64,000 nucleotides of DNA, taken from Sedimentisphaerales bacterium (GTDB lineage: Bacteria; Planctomycetota; Phycisphaerae; Sedimentisphaerales; SM23-30). The stretch covers positions 1 through 64,000 of the forward strand of contig JAFGKT010000053.1 of assembly GCA_016928435.1 (NCBI GenBank). The letters run 5' to 3'. A program made the position numbers and the translations under genes. Below are positions 41,410 through 50,416 of the stretch, piece by piece. Numbering within the stretch: position 1 is the first letter of the stretch; each line of letters begins with the position of its first letter. Under the pieces are notes generated by a model, which worked only from the letters and a program-made list of their open reading frames with translations, ran no database searches and was not told the origin of the DNA.

Positions 41410-41663
41410 GGCAAGCTCCTTTCCTGGTAAACCCTTCTATATATATTATATCCCACGCTCGAGCGTTAGGCTGGGCACTTTATGAAGTTTATCTATCTAC
41501 TAAATCCATATTAATGCTCTATTGGTTTAATAACCGCTAGATCATCACGGAACAAGTTCTACGCAACACTAAGAATTGTTAGATGTCCTTTTTTGGCCCC
41601 GCATTGACAATACGCTGTTTCTGGGCCACTTACCCCCAAGAAACACTGCCGACACAATCAGAT

Positions 41664-41692
41664 TTGACGCCCAGAATGATTTCTGTTAGAAT
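41664..41692 (+). promoter_or_regulatory. Sigma70-type promoter of MarR/abl operon
   Basis: TTGACG (41664-41669), a 17-base spacer, then TAGAAT (41687-41692). It is the best -35/-10 match in the window and lies 39 bases before the MarR start codon. Confidence 0.65.
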
Positions 41693-41708
41693 GTTTCGTA
41701 TTAGAATG
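41686..41708 (+). promoter_or_regulatory. Direct repeat overlapping the -10, likely MarR operator
   Basis: TTAGAATG occurs at 41686-41693 and again at 41701-41708, a 15-base period. The first copy contains the -10 element. Autoregulation by the MarR protein is inferred; MarR sites are more often inverted repeats, so this could also be another factor. Confidence 0.45.
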
Positions 41709-41730
41709 AATTTAAGAGGAAAGGTTATAT

Positions 41731-42273
41731 ATGCAAAAAGGAATTACACCTGACAAGGTGAACAATGAGACAATAGATGAGTTTTTCGAGACTGTGGGGC
41801 TTCGGGTACTAAAGGCTTTACGCCGCATAATACGAGCGGTTGATATCCATTCACGCAAGTTGAATACGGATTTTCAAATCACTTCTCCACAATTAATCTG
41901 TCTATATTCATTGGTCAAAGAGGGGGCAATGACTCAATCTGAACTTGCTAAACAAGTAAGTATGGGGATAAGCACGATTAATGGGATTATCGACAGACTA
42001 GAGAAAAAGAATCTTGTTGTAAGGGAAAGAGATACCAAAGACCGGCGGAAGGTTTTCGTGGATGTCACCAAGACAGGTAAGGAACTCACCAAATCAGCTC
42101 CCTCTTTGCTACAAGAGAAGTTTTCGAACGCATTGCGTGATTTACCAAAACTGGAACAGGCAGCAATTGCTTTTTCGCTCGAAAGAGTTGTGGAACTGAT
42201 GGAAGCTGAACATTTGGAGGCTTCACCGAACCTTGTGCCTGACTCTCAGATTAATGACCAACAGAAAGTGTGA
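41731..42273 (+). CDS. MarR-family transcriptional regulator
   Basis: A 180-residue winged-helix regulator. The core [50 protein letters not shown] is unmistakable MarR. It is the first gene of the osmolyte operon and ends in AAAGTGTGA, where the next gene starts on the GTG four bases before the stop. A MarR-like EctR controls ectoine genes in some methylotrophs (literature); a similar osmotic role here is inferred. The ATG at 41731 follows AGAGGAAAGG. Confidence 0.88.
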   Translation: MQKGITPDKVNNETIDEFFETVGLRVLKALRRIIRAVDIHSRKLNTDFQITSPQLICLYSLVKEGAMTQSELAKQVSMGISTINGIIDRLEKKNLVVRERDTKDRRKVFVDVTKTGKELTKSAPSLLQEKFSNALRDLPKLEQAAIAFSLERVVELMEAEHLEASPNLVPDSQINDQQKV

Positions 42274-43604
42274 ATATATTGGCTACAGGATTTGCTAAAA
42301 AATTAAGTAAGCAGCAGCAGCGGATTGTCGAGATCATGGACTCAGACGTCACCGGTTCCCAATGGCGGGACTGGAAATGGCAATTAAAACACTGCATAAG
42401 AGATTTGGATACTTTTGAAGCATTACTGGAAATCGAGCTATCCGATGATCGGCGTGAAGCTTTCAAGAACACCGTTAAAAAGTTTCCGATGTCTATAACT
42501 CCTTATTATCTTTCATTGATAGATACAGATAATCTGGCCAACGATCCGGTTTTTAAACAATCATTTCCGTCGCCTCTAGAGATGGAAATAAGTCAATCTG
42601 ACATGGCTGATCCGCTACATGAAGACAAAGACAGTCCTGTGGCCGGTATTACTCACCGTTATCCAGATAGGGTATTGTTTTTGGTCAGTAATATGTGTTC
42701 GATGTACTGTCGGCATTGCACACGCAAGCGTCAAGTCGGTGATATCGATTCAATTCCAGACAAAGAACAGATATCCAAATGCATCGAATATATAAAAAAC
42801 ACACCTCAGGTACGAGATGTGCTGCTTAGCGGTGGTGATCCATTCTTGCTTTCGGATGAACGACTGGATTGGATACTATCTGAGCTGCGCAAAATAGAGC
42901 ATATTGAGATTATTCGTATCGGCACTCGAACTCCTGTTGTGCTGCCTTATAGGATAACAGACAATTTGGTGGCCATGCTGAAGAAGCATCATCCATTATG
43001 GATCAATACCCATTTTAACCATCCACGTGAACTGACTGCTTCGTCGAGGCACGCATTGGCGAAGTTAGCGGATGCCGGTATCCCCTTGGGTAATCAATCT
43101 GTGCTGCTATCAGGTGTTAATGATTGTCCTCGGATTATGCGTTCCTTGGTTCACAAATTGGTTTATAGCAGAGTAAGGCCTTATTATCTTTATCAATGCG
43201 ATTTATCTGAGGGGTTGTCGCATTTTCGCACACCTATTGGAAAGGGCATTGAGATTCTCGAAAGCCTGATCGGCCACACAAGCGGTTTTTGTGTACCCAC
43301 ATATGTTATCGATGCGCCGGGCGGAGGCGGCAAGATTCCCGTCATGCCGAACTATTTGATTTCCTGGTCAACCAACAAAGTTGTGCTTAGAAACTACGAA
43401 GGAGTGATTACAACATACAAAGAGCCTGATTCATATGAGCCGATTTTTTGCGATCGCAACTGCGACCGTTGTGATTTACAGCTTAGTCTTAACGACGCTG
43501 ATGAACGTAAGTCACTGGGTATCGAAAAACTGCTTTGCGACCATGACAAGACCATCTCGCTAGTACCTGGATCAAATGTGAGACATGATCGCAGAAACGA
43601 TTAG
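42270..43604 (+). CDS. ablA: Lysine 2,3-aminomutase
   Basis: A 444-residue radical SAM/PLP enzyme converting L-alpha-lysine to L-beta-lysine. The cluster motif CSMYCRHC (Cys143, Cys147, Cys150) lies in the context [35 protein letters not shown] is the SAM-binding GGDP region; the PLP-lysine region lies in [17 protein letters not shown]. The C-terminal CDRNCDRCD resembles the zinc/Cys region of KamA-type enzymes. The length is the aminomutase length rather than that of EpmB. The GTG start overlaps the MarR stop (GTGA), so it is translationally coupled. It makes the precursor of the osmolyte N-epsilon-acetyl-beta-lysine with the acetyltransferase at 45996. Confidence 0.92.
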   Translation: MNILATGFAKKLSKQQQRIVEIMDSDVTGSQWRDWKWQLKHCIRDLDTFEALLEIELSDDRREAFKNTVKKFPMSITPYYLSLIDTDNLANDPVFKQSFPSPLEMEISQSDMADPLHEDKDSPVAGITHRYPDRVLFLVSNMCSMYCRHCTRKRQVGDIDSIPDKEQISKCIEYIKNTPQVRDVLLSGGDPFLLSDERLDWILSELRKIEHIEIIRIGTRTPVVLPYRITDNLVAMLKKHHPLWINTHFNHPRELTASSRHALAKLADAGIPLGNQSVLLSGVNDCPRIMRSLVHKLVYSRVRPYYLYQCDLSEGLSHFRTPIGKGIEILESLIGHTSGFCVPTYVIDAPGGGGKIPVMPNYLISWSTNKVVLRNYEGVITTYKEPDSYEPIFCDRNCDRCDLQLSLNDADERKSLGIEKLLCDHDKTISLVPGSNVRHDRRND

Positions 43605-43607
43605 GCT

Positions 43608-44513
43608 ATGCTATCGACAATAAATCTATTGCAAACGGAGGCTGTAGTTGCCGCGGCAATAACGGTATTGGTTTTGGTGGGTTTTTTCCTATTACGCAGA
43701 CATCTGATGTCTCTGGAAAAAGGAAGAAAAAAACGCATAACCAAGGTCAAAGACAAGGATTTTTTCGCTACGCACATCAACGAACATGTTGATGTTGCGA
43801 CCATAAAACAGCAAAACTTAGACAGCCTTGAGAAACGTTTTACAATAACCAAACGAGCATTGTATGGCGCACTGCTAGTCGGCATTGTTCTTTTGGGTAC
43901 AATTCCCCTTATGGGTCAGTTTCCATCAACGATCCTCTCTATCGTTGTGGCGTGCATCTCGGTGGTTGTCGGCATTGCAGCTAAGCCGGTGATTGAAAAT
44001 CTGATATGCGGATTAGTGTTATGCTTTGGTAAGCTGGCGAGAATCGGTGATATTGTATTAGTTGATGGGGAATACGGCTCGATTGAAGACGTTACGTTGA
44101 CCCACTGCATAATAAGACGATGGGATTGGCTGCGATATGTGGTGCCAAATTCTTCGATGATGACGAAAGAATTTCTGAACTACTCCCTGCGGGACAATCA
44201 TCGTTGGGTTCATGTCGAGTTCTGGGTGGATTACAAAGCAGACATATCGCTGGTTGAACAGATCGCAATAGTATCGCCTGAAAGCAGTGAATATTATTCT
44301 AAAGCTGAAGCGCCACGATTCTGGATAGTTGACTTTACCCCGGAATCAGCCAAGTGCATGCTGGTGGCGTGGGCAACTTCGGCGGCGGACGGCTGGATGC
44401 TGAGTATAGACATTAGGAAGAATCTTTTACTGGAATTTCAGAAACATAACATACAGACTCATATGCAGCGTATTCAGTTTAACAAGGAAGATAAACCAAA
44501 ACAGAAAGGGTGA
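43608..44513 (+). CDS. MscS-family mechanosensitive channel
   Basis: A 301-residue channel. An N-terminal membrane helix and a basic linker precede two further helices; the pore-lining helix [20 protein letters not shown] fits TM3 of MscS, followed by the beta domain [20 protein letters not shown] and YVVPNSSMM, and a mixed C-terminal domain. MscS channels open on hypo-osmotic shock to release solutes. The gene starts three bases after the aminomutase stop, in the osmolyte operon, so it probably releases acetyl-beta-lysine or general solutes on downshock (inference). Confidence 0.9.
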   Translation: MLSTINLLQTEAVVAAAITVLVLVGFFLLRRHLMSLEKGRKKRITKVKDKDFFATHINEHVDVATIKQQNLDSLEKRFTITKRALYGALLVGIVLLGTIPLMGQFPSTILSIVVACISVVVGIAAKPVIENLICGLVLCFGKLARIGDIVLVDGEYGSIEDVTLTHCIIRRWDWLRYVVPNSSMMTKEFLNYSLRDNHRWVHVEFWVDYKADISLVEQIAIVSPESSEYYSKAEAPRFWIVDFTPESAKCMLVAWATSAADGWMLSIDIRKNLLLEFQKHNIQTHMQRIQFNKEDKPKQKG

Positions 44514-44526
44514 CAGGAACAGCATA

Positions 44527-45966
44527 GTGGCGTTTATTGATTATTTCATCTTCGGCTTATACATGGTCGGCGTATTAGCAATAGGTTTTTATCATTTTAA
44601 GCGTAACAAGAGTACAGAAGATTATTATGTCGGCAGCAGATCGATCAAGGCTTCACATGTTGGGCTTTCAATTGTAGCAACGGATGTCGGCGGGGGATTT
44701 TCTATCGGCCTAGGCGGGGTTGGCTTCACAATGGGACTGGCTGGAAGCTGGCTGCTGTTTACCGGGCTGATCGGCGCCTGGCTCACGGCGGTGTTTGTTA
44801 TCCCCCGGATCAAACGACTGGATAATAAACACAAGTTTTTCACCTATCCTGATTTTCTCCGGCACAGATACAACGGCAAAGTGGCACTGGTCGCGGCTTT
44901 GATATCCGGAATTGGATATCTCGGTTTTACCGGCGCTCAGCTGCTTGCAGGCGCGAAGCTGGCATCCGCGACAATTTTGCAGTCGAATCCTTTTGGGATG
45001 GACCCTGTAATATTCGCGCTAATTGTTATCGCTGCAATTACGATTATGTACACGGTGATCGGCGGACTCAAAGCGGTTATCTACACCGATACGGTTCAAT
45101 GGATTATCCTGCTTACCGGGCTGATATTCATAACGATACCGTTTACGCTGTATGAGATAGGTGGGATCGCGGCACTGAAAGAGAATCTACCGGCCTCGCA
45201 TTTTTCACTGACCAATATCGAACCGGTAACCTTCATAAACTGGATGATAACCATCATACCAATTTGGCTGATAGGTATGACGCTCTACCAGCGAATGTAC
45301 GCATGTAAAGACGAGAAGCAGGCAAAAAAAGCGTGGTATATCGCGGGGCTGTTCGAGTATCCAATAATGGCATTTACCGGTGTGTTTCTTGGGATGTGCG
45401 CCCGGGTGGTTTTTCCTGAGGCTGAGAAAGAGATGGCATTGCCGATGTTGATCCGCGATGTTTTGCCAATGGGTATCACCGGTATTGTTATCGCATCGTA
45501 TTTTTCCGCGATCATGTCCACGGCAGACAGTTGCTTGATGGCATCGTCAGGTAATTTTGTAAATGATATTATCGAACGATATATCATCAAGAACGTTTCG
45601 ACAAAAGGCTCGATCCGTATGTCAATGGTAGCCACGTTGATAATCGGCACACTGGCCGTTGTAATGGCTGCTCAATTCAATACGGTATTAGACGCGATTC
45701 TGTATGCGTATGCGTTTATGGTCTCAGGCTTGTTTGTACCTACGCTTGGTGCGTATTTTTGGAAGCGGTCCAGTTCGGCTGGGGCCTTTGCGGGAATGCT
45801 AAGCGGCGGCATATTGACGTTGCTTTTATCCACCAGTGTATTGCCCTTGCCCGCAAGATTGGCTTCTTATGGGCTTGAGTCCAGTGTTTATGGGATATTC
45901 ACCTCGGCAGTGGTCTTTGTTGCGGTCTCTTTACTAATGCCGGACAAGCAAGTCAAAACCCAATAG
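44527..45966 (+). CDS. SSS-family Na+/solute symporter
   Basis: A 479-residue symporter with about thirteen hydrophobic segments. [76 protein letters not shown] and [20 protein letters not shown] are typical SSS blocks (Na+-site Ser/Thr in the last). The substrate could be an osmolyte such as proline, betaine or acetyl-beta-lysine; the operon context argues for osmolyte uptake. The start is the GTG at 44527, preceded by AGGAA. Confidence 0.9.
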   Translation: MAFIDYFIFGLYMVGVLAIGFYHFKRNKSTEDYYVGSRSIKASHVGLSIVATDVGGGFSIGLGGVGFTMGLAGSWLLFTGLIGAWLTAVFVIPRIKRLDNKHKFFTYPDFLRHRYNGKVALVAALISGIGYLGFTGAQLLAGAKLASATILQSNPFGMDPVIFALIVIAAITIMYTVIGGLKAVIYTDTVQWIILLTGLIFITIPFTLYEIGGIAALKENLPASHFSLTNIEPVTFINWMITIIPIWLIGMTLYQRMYACKDEKQAKKAWYIAGLFEYPIMAFTGVFLGMCARVVFPEAEKEMALPMLIRDVLPMGITGIVIASYFSAIMSTADSCLMASSGNFVNDIIERYIIKNVSTKGSIRMSMVATLIIGTLAVVMAAQFNTVLDAILYAYAFMVSGLFVPTLGAYFWKRSSSAGAFAGMLSGGILTLLLSTSVLPLPARLASYGLESSVYGIFTSAVVFVAVSLLMPDKQVKTQ

Positions 45967-45995
45967 AGAAAACAACGTAACAAACAGATTGATAT

Positions 45996-46853
45996 ATGAC
46001 TGATAAAATAAAATCAACTGACAGAATTGAACCATTCCGCGGCGCTCTGATTCAGCATGGGCCTTTGAGTAATCGAATATACCTAATGAAGTTGAACCAG
46101 GCGGATCCAAATTTGTTGATTCCCGCGATGGATGAACTTGCAATATCCAAGGGCTATACGAAGATATTTGCCAAGATTCCCGCTATATATGTTGAGGTGT
46201 TTCTTTCGGCTGGTTATCAGCAAGAAGCCAAGATACCCGGCTTCTATCATGGGCAGGAACCAGCGGGATTCATGGGCAAATATTTGTCCGACGAACGTAA
46301 GATAGAAAAATCGCTGGACGAGATTGAAGGAATTCGAGACCTGGCATTTTCTAAAATACCATCGGAAACTATGGTTGATACAACAACACAACATGACGTT
46401 GTAATACGACTATGCATCCCGGCTGACGCGAAGCGAATGAGTGAACTATACAGTAACGTTTTCGCTAGCTATCCGTTTCCGATCGACACAGCTGCATATA
46501 TAACCGAAACAATGCTAGCCAATATCGCATACTATTGCGTGGAAGTTGACAATGAGCTTGCAGCTTTGGCGTCATCGGAGATGGATACCATATCACGTAA
46601 TGTGGAGATGACCGATTTCGCGACGTTGCCTAAATTTCGGGGCAGAAATTTTGCTGGGCTGCTGCTTGGCTATATGGAACGCGACATGAAAAACCACGGC
46701 ATATTGACATCCTACACAATCGCCCGGGCGATTTCCGCTGGGATCAACATCACCTTTGCCAAGGCTGACTATAAATACGCCGGCAGATTGATCAACAATA
46801 CCAATATCGCTGGTCAAATTGAAAGTATGAATGTCTGGTATAAAAATTTGTAG
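45996..46853 (+). CDS. ablB: Beta-lysine N-acetyltransferase
   Basis: A 285-residue protein with an N-terminal half of about 140 residues unlike a GNAT, containing LNQADPNLLIPAMDELAISKG, and a C-terminal GNAT domain: IRLCIPADAKRMSELYSNVF, ELAALASSEMDTISRNVEM TDFATLPKFRGRNFAGLLLGYME with the acetyl-CoA pyrophosphate loop, and ITFAKADYKYAGRLINNT. This two-part plan is that of AblB (acetyl-beta-lysine synthase) next to AblA. It completes N-epsilon-acetyl-beta-lysine synthesis. The ATG is 29 bases after the symporter stop. Last gene of the operon. Confidence 0.88.
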   Translation: MTDKIKSTDRIEPFRGALIQHGPLSNRIYLMKLNQADPNLLIPAMDELAISKGYTKIFAKIPAIYVEVFLSAGYQQEAKIPGFYHGQEPAGFMGKYLSDERKIEKSLDEIEGIRDLAFSKIPSETMVDTTTQHDVVIRLCIPADAKRMSELYSNVFASYPFPIDTAAYITETMLANIAYYCVEVDNELAALASSEMDTISRNVEMTDFATLPKFRGRNFAGLLLGYMERDMKNHGILTSYTIARAISAGINITFAKADYKYAGRLINNTNIAGQIESMNVWYKNL

Positions 46854-46903
46854 AAGCTAAAAAAGATTTGCGATATCCATGGGATTGGCACTGCGCAAAC
46901 AAA

Positions 46904-46933
46904 CACCGTCATCCATGGGAATAAATGACGGTG
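46904..46933. terminator. Perfect 9-base hairpin after osmolyte operon
   Basis: CACCGTCAT (46904-46912) and ATGACGGTG (46925-46933) around a 12-base loop. No T-tract follows; it may serve both the abl operon and the convergent hsp20. Confidence 0.55.
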
Positions 46934-47055
46934 AATTGTTCGCGATTACCACTTAAGAGTTGGCGTCGCTGTCAAAAAAGCTTCGGCCTACACTCGATCA
47001 ACCAACTGATGAGGAGAGCATCGGTCAGTTAGCATGCAACCGAATTGCGTCTGTT

Positions 47056-47505
47056 TTAGGTAAGTTGGATTCGGTGAGCCTTTTTCTCTTCGGCTTTTTC
47101 CAGCGATACTTTCAGAACGCCGTCAGCGAAGCTGGCTTTTACGTTTTTCTCCTGCACCGCGATGGGCAGGCGAACGCTGCGAGCCCATTTGCCCGAAGAA
47201 CGTTCGCGAACGTAATACTGGTTCTTTTCGTCTTGATTGGTTTTTTCTTCGCTACGTTCGGCCTGGAGGTGCAAAACGCCGTCTTCCAACGTCAGGCTAA
47301 TCTGATCCTTGGTGAAACCGGGCAATTCCGCTTCGACGTGCAGATGAGTCTCGTCTTCATACACATCCAGATTACCCAAATTCTGGCAGCTAACCAATTC
47401 ACGGGGGGCAGTCCTGAAGAAGTCGTCAAAGAACTTGTCCCATCCAAACCAATCGCCACGACTTAGGGCAGGTAGCGCGTTTCTTCTGTTAACTTTTGCA
47501 AGCAT
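47056..47505 (-). CDS. Hsp20-family small heat-shock protein
   Basis: A 149-residue alpha-crystallin-type chaperone. The N-terminus is basic with FFDDFFRTAPRELVS; the crystallin domain runs from LGNLDVYEDETHLHVEAELPG through ISLTLEDGVLHLQAERSEE to SFADGVLKVSLEKAEE; the C-terminus AHRIQLT carries an I-x-L-like motif. It prevents aggregation of unfolded proteins. AAGGAG precedes the ATG at 47505. It has its own promoter region with a 16-base palindrome (47527-47542). Confidence 0.92.
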   Translation of the reverse strand: MLAKVNRRNALPALSRGDWFGWDKFFDDFFRTAPRELVSCQNLGNLDVYEDETHLHVEAELPGFTKDQISLTLEDGVLHLQAERSEEKTNQDEKNQYYVRERSSGKWARSVRLPIAVQEKNVKASFADGVLKVSLEKAEEKKAHRIQLT

Positions 47506-47526
47506 GGTAAAGCTCCTTTCTTAAAC

Positions 47527-47542
47527 ATGACACGATTGTCAT
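47527..47542. promoter_or_regulatory. Palindrome upstream of hsp20, candidate operator
   Basis: ATGACA-CGAT-TGTCAT, perfect six-base arms, 22 bases upstream of the hsp20 start codon. The sequence does not match CIRCE. The regulator is unknown. Confidence 0.5.
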
Positions 47543-47843
47543 TTTTACATTGTATTTCGTTTATTGCTGGGCAAGTTGAATCTTGATGGCCATCGAACGA
47601 GCCAACTCACTCGTATTTCAATACTGCTCCTTTGGCAATATTTTCATAACCATTTATCTAAATAGCAAAAGGCGTGCCAAAAACATTTATTCTTTTCTAA
47701 CATCTTTATAACACGGCTTTTATGGAAATACGCTTCATTGGGTACATATAATCTTATAGTAACTCACAAGGTTTTTCCTGCCAATATGACAGGGGCTTAA
47801 GGCAGGGCGGGTCAAAAATCCGTCTGAATTTGCCTTGTCAGTT

Positions 47844-47855
47844 ATGTGCGCACAT
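47844..47855. promoter_or_regulatory. Perfect palindrome upstream of HNH gene
   Basis: ATGTGCGCACAT, 12 bases, uninterrupted symmetry. Possible operator of the HNH-nuclease gene. Confidence 0.4.
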
Positions 47856-47869
47856 GTTAAAAAAAGGGT

Positions 47870-47894
47870 AGCCCGATTTTTTGGAGACCGGGCT
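47870..47894 (+). promoter_or_regulatory. Leader hairpin before HNH gene
   Basis: AGCCCG (47870-47875) pairs with CGGGCT (47889-47894), then ATAAGGAG and a start codon 12 bases after the GGAG. It lies in the untranslated leader and may influence initiation. Confidence 0.4.
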
Positions 47895-47913
47895 ATAAGG
47901 AGTTGAAGCAGCG

Positions 47914-48543
47914 ATGGAAGCCTTTGCGTCGTCTTTGCAGTGTCACGTCTTGGTGCTGAACAAGCACTACATGGCCATTCGTGTTGTGGATGTCAAACGT
48001 GCGATAAGGCTGCTTTTCAAGGAGCTAGCCGAGGTTATTACCTTCGAACAAGGTCAATACAGCAACTACGACATTGGCAGTTGGATCGAGCTTTCAGAAA
48101 TCAAACAAGCGTTTGAACCCCAGGCTCACGATTGGCTCCACACGGTCAAGATAAGCATTGCTGTGCCTCGGATTGTGCGTCTGCTGGGCTATGATCATCT
48201 TCCGCGGCAGGAAGTGACTCTCAACCGTCGCAACATATTCGCCCGCGATCGCAACCATTGTCAGTATTGCGGTAAACGCTTTCCAGCCAATGAGTTAAGC
48301 ATTGACCACATCATCCCTCGCAGCATGGAGGGACCGACTACGTGGGAAAACTTGGTTTGCGCTTGTTTGAACTGCAATGTGAAAAAAGGTAACCGCACCC
48401 CGAGCCAAGCCAACATGCGGTTGATTAGTGAACCTGTAAAACCCAAACGCAGTCCGGTAATAAACTTGGATTTCGGCGACGGGCGATATAGATCTTGGAA
48501 GCAGTTTCTCGATCACGCTTATTGGTCAGTGCAATTGAGATAA
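47914..48543 (+). CDS. HNH endonuclease
   Basis: A 209-residue protein. The first ~105 residues (VLNKHYMAIRVVDVKRAIRL LFKELAEVI) resemble the N-terminus often fused to this HNH type in Planctomycetes and related bacteria. The HNH core is RNHCQYCGKRFPANELSIDH IIPRSMEGPTTWENLVCACL NCNVKKGNRTP, with two CxxC zinc pairs (CQYC, CLNC) and the DH of the active site. It is likely a metal-dependent DNA nuclease or a repair/phage-linked enzyme. No modification or mobile gene is adjacent. GGAG is 12 bases before the ATG; spacing is long. Confidence 0.85.
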   Translation: MEAFASSLQCHVLVLNKHYMAIRVVDVKRAIRLLFKELAEVITFEQGQYSNYDIGSWIELSEIKQAFEPQAHDWLHTVKISIAVPRIVRLLGYDHLPRQEVTLNRRNIFARDRNHCQYCGKRFPANELSIDHIIPRSMEGPTTWENLVCACLNCNVKKGNRTPSQANMRLISEPVKPKRSPVINLDFGDGRYRSWKQFLDHAYWSVQLR

Positions 48544-48590
48544 TACAATTGCTCTTGTGCATTTCAGCAGAAGCAGTATGATAAAGACAT

Positions 48591-48616
48591 GGGCGGCTTC
48601 AATGGCCGCCCTTTTT
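48591..48616 (+). terminator. Rho-independent terminator after HNH gene
   Basis: GGGCGGC (48591-48597), loop TTCAATG, GCCGCCC (48605-48611), then TTTTT. Textbook shape. Confidence 0.88.
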
Positions 48617-48690
48617 ACGTCTATATTTTTCAGAGCAGGCTGAAATCCTTCAGCAGCTTAAATTGGCACACTCGGGGCGGATTGAATCAA

Positions 48691-50304
48691 ATGGAAAAAA
48701 AGGTAGAAACGCATCGTTATCTGGTGCAAATGGACACGCGTGAGTTAGGGCATTTATACACTGACTGTCTGATCATCGGCGGCGGCGTTGCCGGGCTGCG
48801 TGCGGCGTTGGCGGCCGCCCAACAAGGTCAAGTGCATGTGCTGTTCAAGGATACCATGTCTGACAGCAATACTTACTATGCCCAGGGAGGCATCGCTACA
48901 GTCCAAGAGCCGGATGATTCGCTGGAAGACCACATCAACGATACCCTAAAGACAGGTGTTGGGTTGTGTGATCCGGCGATTGTAGAACTGATCATCCGAG
49001 GCGGGCCCCAAGAAATCGAACAATTGCGTCAATGGTCCATGCCCTTCGACATGAATGGTTCGAAGCCTGCCTGCGGACGGGAAGGCGGCCATAATCACGC
49101 CCGCGTACTGCACGCTCACGGCGACGCAACCGGTAAGCATCTGGCTTTGTGTTTGCTGGAGCAAGTCAAACAACACCCGCGCATAAAAATATTTGAACAT
49201 TGTTTCAGCATTGATCTGCTGACTGAGCAAGGTCGATGCTTGGGAGTATTGTGCTACCATCCTACACACGGTTATCAGTGCATCTGGGCTAGGCGGACTG
49301 TTTTAGCGACCGGCGGGGCGGGGCAAATATATCGCGAGACAACCAACCCCAACGGCGCTACGGCTGACGGTATGGCGATGGCTTACCGCGCCGGGGCTGT
49401 ACTGAGAGACATGGAATTCATGCAATTCCACCCGACCACTTTATATATTGCCGGGGCAGCTCGAACTCTGATCACCGAAGCCTTGCGCGGCGAAGGGGCA
49501 AAACTGATCGACCGCCGGGGCAAAAGATTCATGCCTGAATATCACGAAATGGCCGAGCTGGCGCCGCGTGATATTGTCAGCCGTATCATCCACACAGAAT
49601 TGGCCCAAAGCGGCGAGACTCATGTCTTTCTCGATATAAGGCACTTAGGGCGGCAATGGCTCGCGGAACATTTTCCTACCATCAATGAACTTTGCCGCGA
49701 GTTCGATATAGATGTGGATAAGGAAATGATTCCGGTTCGACCCAGCGCGCACTACATGATCGGCGGTGTAAAAACCGACGATCACGGACGCACCAATATC
49801 GAGCAGTTGTTCGCCTGTGGTGAAGTAGCCGCCAGTGGTCTGCACGGAGCTAATCGTCTGGCGAGCAATTCGCTTCTGGAAGGTTTGGTACTGGGGGACA
49901 TTGTCGGCAGAACGATCGCGGAAGAACTGACCCACAACGGCGATGAAGCCAAACATCATCATATCATATCCGATATACCGGACTCGCCTCGCACAAAATT
50001 GGATATCGCGGATGTGACAAATTCACTGCGTTCACTGATGTGGCGTAATGTGGGGATTGTCCGCAACGGCCAGCGTTTGGAAGAGACGTTGGAGATCATA
50101 GATTTGTGGTGCCGATATGTGATGGACAAGGTGTTCGACGACCCGGCAGCTTGGCAATGCCAAAACATGTTGACCGTGAGTCGATTGATGACCATAGGCG
50201 CTTTGTCACGACGTGAAAGCCGTGGGGTACACTACCGCAGCGACTTCCCAGAAACCGATGACAAGAATTTCCAGTCGCATATTGAGTTTAGCCACGCTGT
50301 GTGA
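48691..50304 (+). CDS. nadB: L-aspartate oxidase
   Basis: A 537-residue flavoenzyme of the succinate dehydrogenase/fumarate reductase family that oxidises L-aspartate to iminoaspartate, the first step in NAD+ synthesis from aspartate. FAD-binding GGGVAGLRAALAAAQQG at the N-terminus, SNTYYAQGGIATV, FLDIRHLG, the substrate-loop region HGANRLASNSLLEGLVLG, and the catalytic-Arg/His region (PSAHYMIGGVKTDDHGRTN). The C-terminal helical domain is present. The ATG at 48691 is where the family begins; the longer frame runs through the terminator. NadA and NadC are not in the window. Confidence 0.92.
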   Translation: MEKKVETHRYLVQMDTRELGHLYTDCLIIGGGVAGLRAALAAAQQGQVHVLFKDTMSDSNTYYAQGGIATVQEPDDSLEDHINDTLKTGVGLCDPAIVELIIRGGPQEIEQLRQWSMPFDMNGSKPACGREGGHNHARVLHAHGDATGKHLALCLLEQVKQHPRIKIFEHCFSIDLLTEQGRCLGVLCYHPTHGYQCIWARRTVLATGGAGQIYRETTNPNGATADGMAMAYRAGAVLRDMEFMQFHPTTLYIAGAARTLITEALRGEGAKLIDRRGKRFMPEYHEMAELAPRDIVSRIIHTELAQSGETHVFLDIRHLGRQWLAEHFPTINELCREFDIDVDKEMIPVRPSAHYMIGGVKTDDHGRTNIEQLFACGEVAASGLHGANRLASNSLLEGLVLGDIVGRTIAEELTHNGDEAKHHHIISDIPDSPRTKLDIADVTNSLRSLMWRNVGIVRNGQRLEETLEIIDLWCRYVMDKVFDDPAAWQCQNMLTVSRLMTIGALSRRESRGVHYRSDFPETDDKNFQSHIEFSHAV

Positions 50305-50416
50305 CAAACACCAACGGCGCAAAGCAAAGGCCCACACAAGGCGGGCCTATCGCTGCATTCAATTATTGTTGTTTGGTTCAAATCAACAGACGGTGAATTC
50401 GACTGGGCCATGAATT

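Larger units (their letters stand above)
41410..41730. other. Promoter region of the osmolyte operon
   Basis: Divergent spacer between the His/Met-rich gene and the MarR gene. It holds the promoter and direct repeat described at 41664-41708. The left part is featureless. Confidence 0.55.
47506..47913. other. Divergent spacer, hsp20 and HNH genes
   Basis: About 400 AT-rich bases. It contains the ATGACACGATTGTCAT palindrome, the ATGTGCGCACAT palindrome and the leader hairpin of the HNH gene. No CIRCE element is recognised. Confidence 0.55.
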
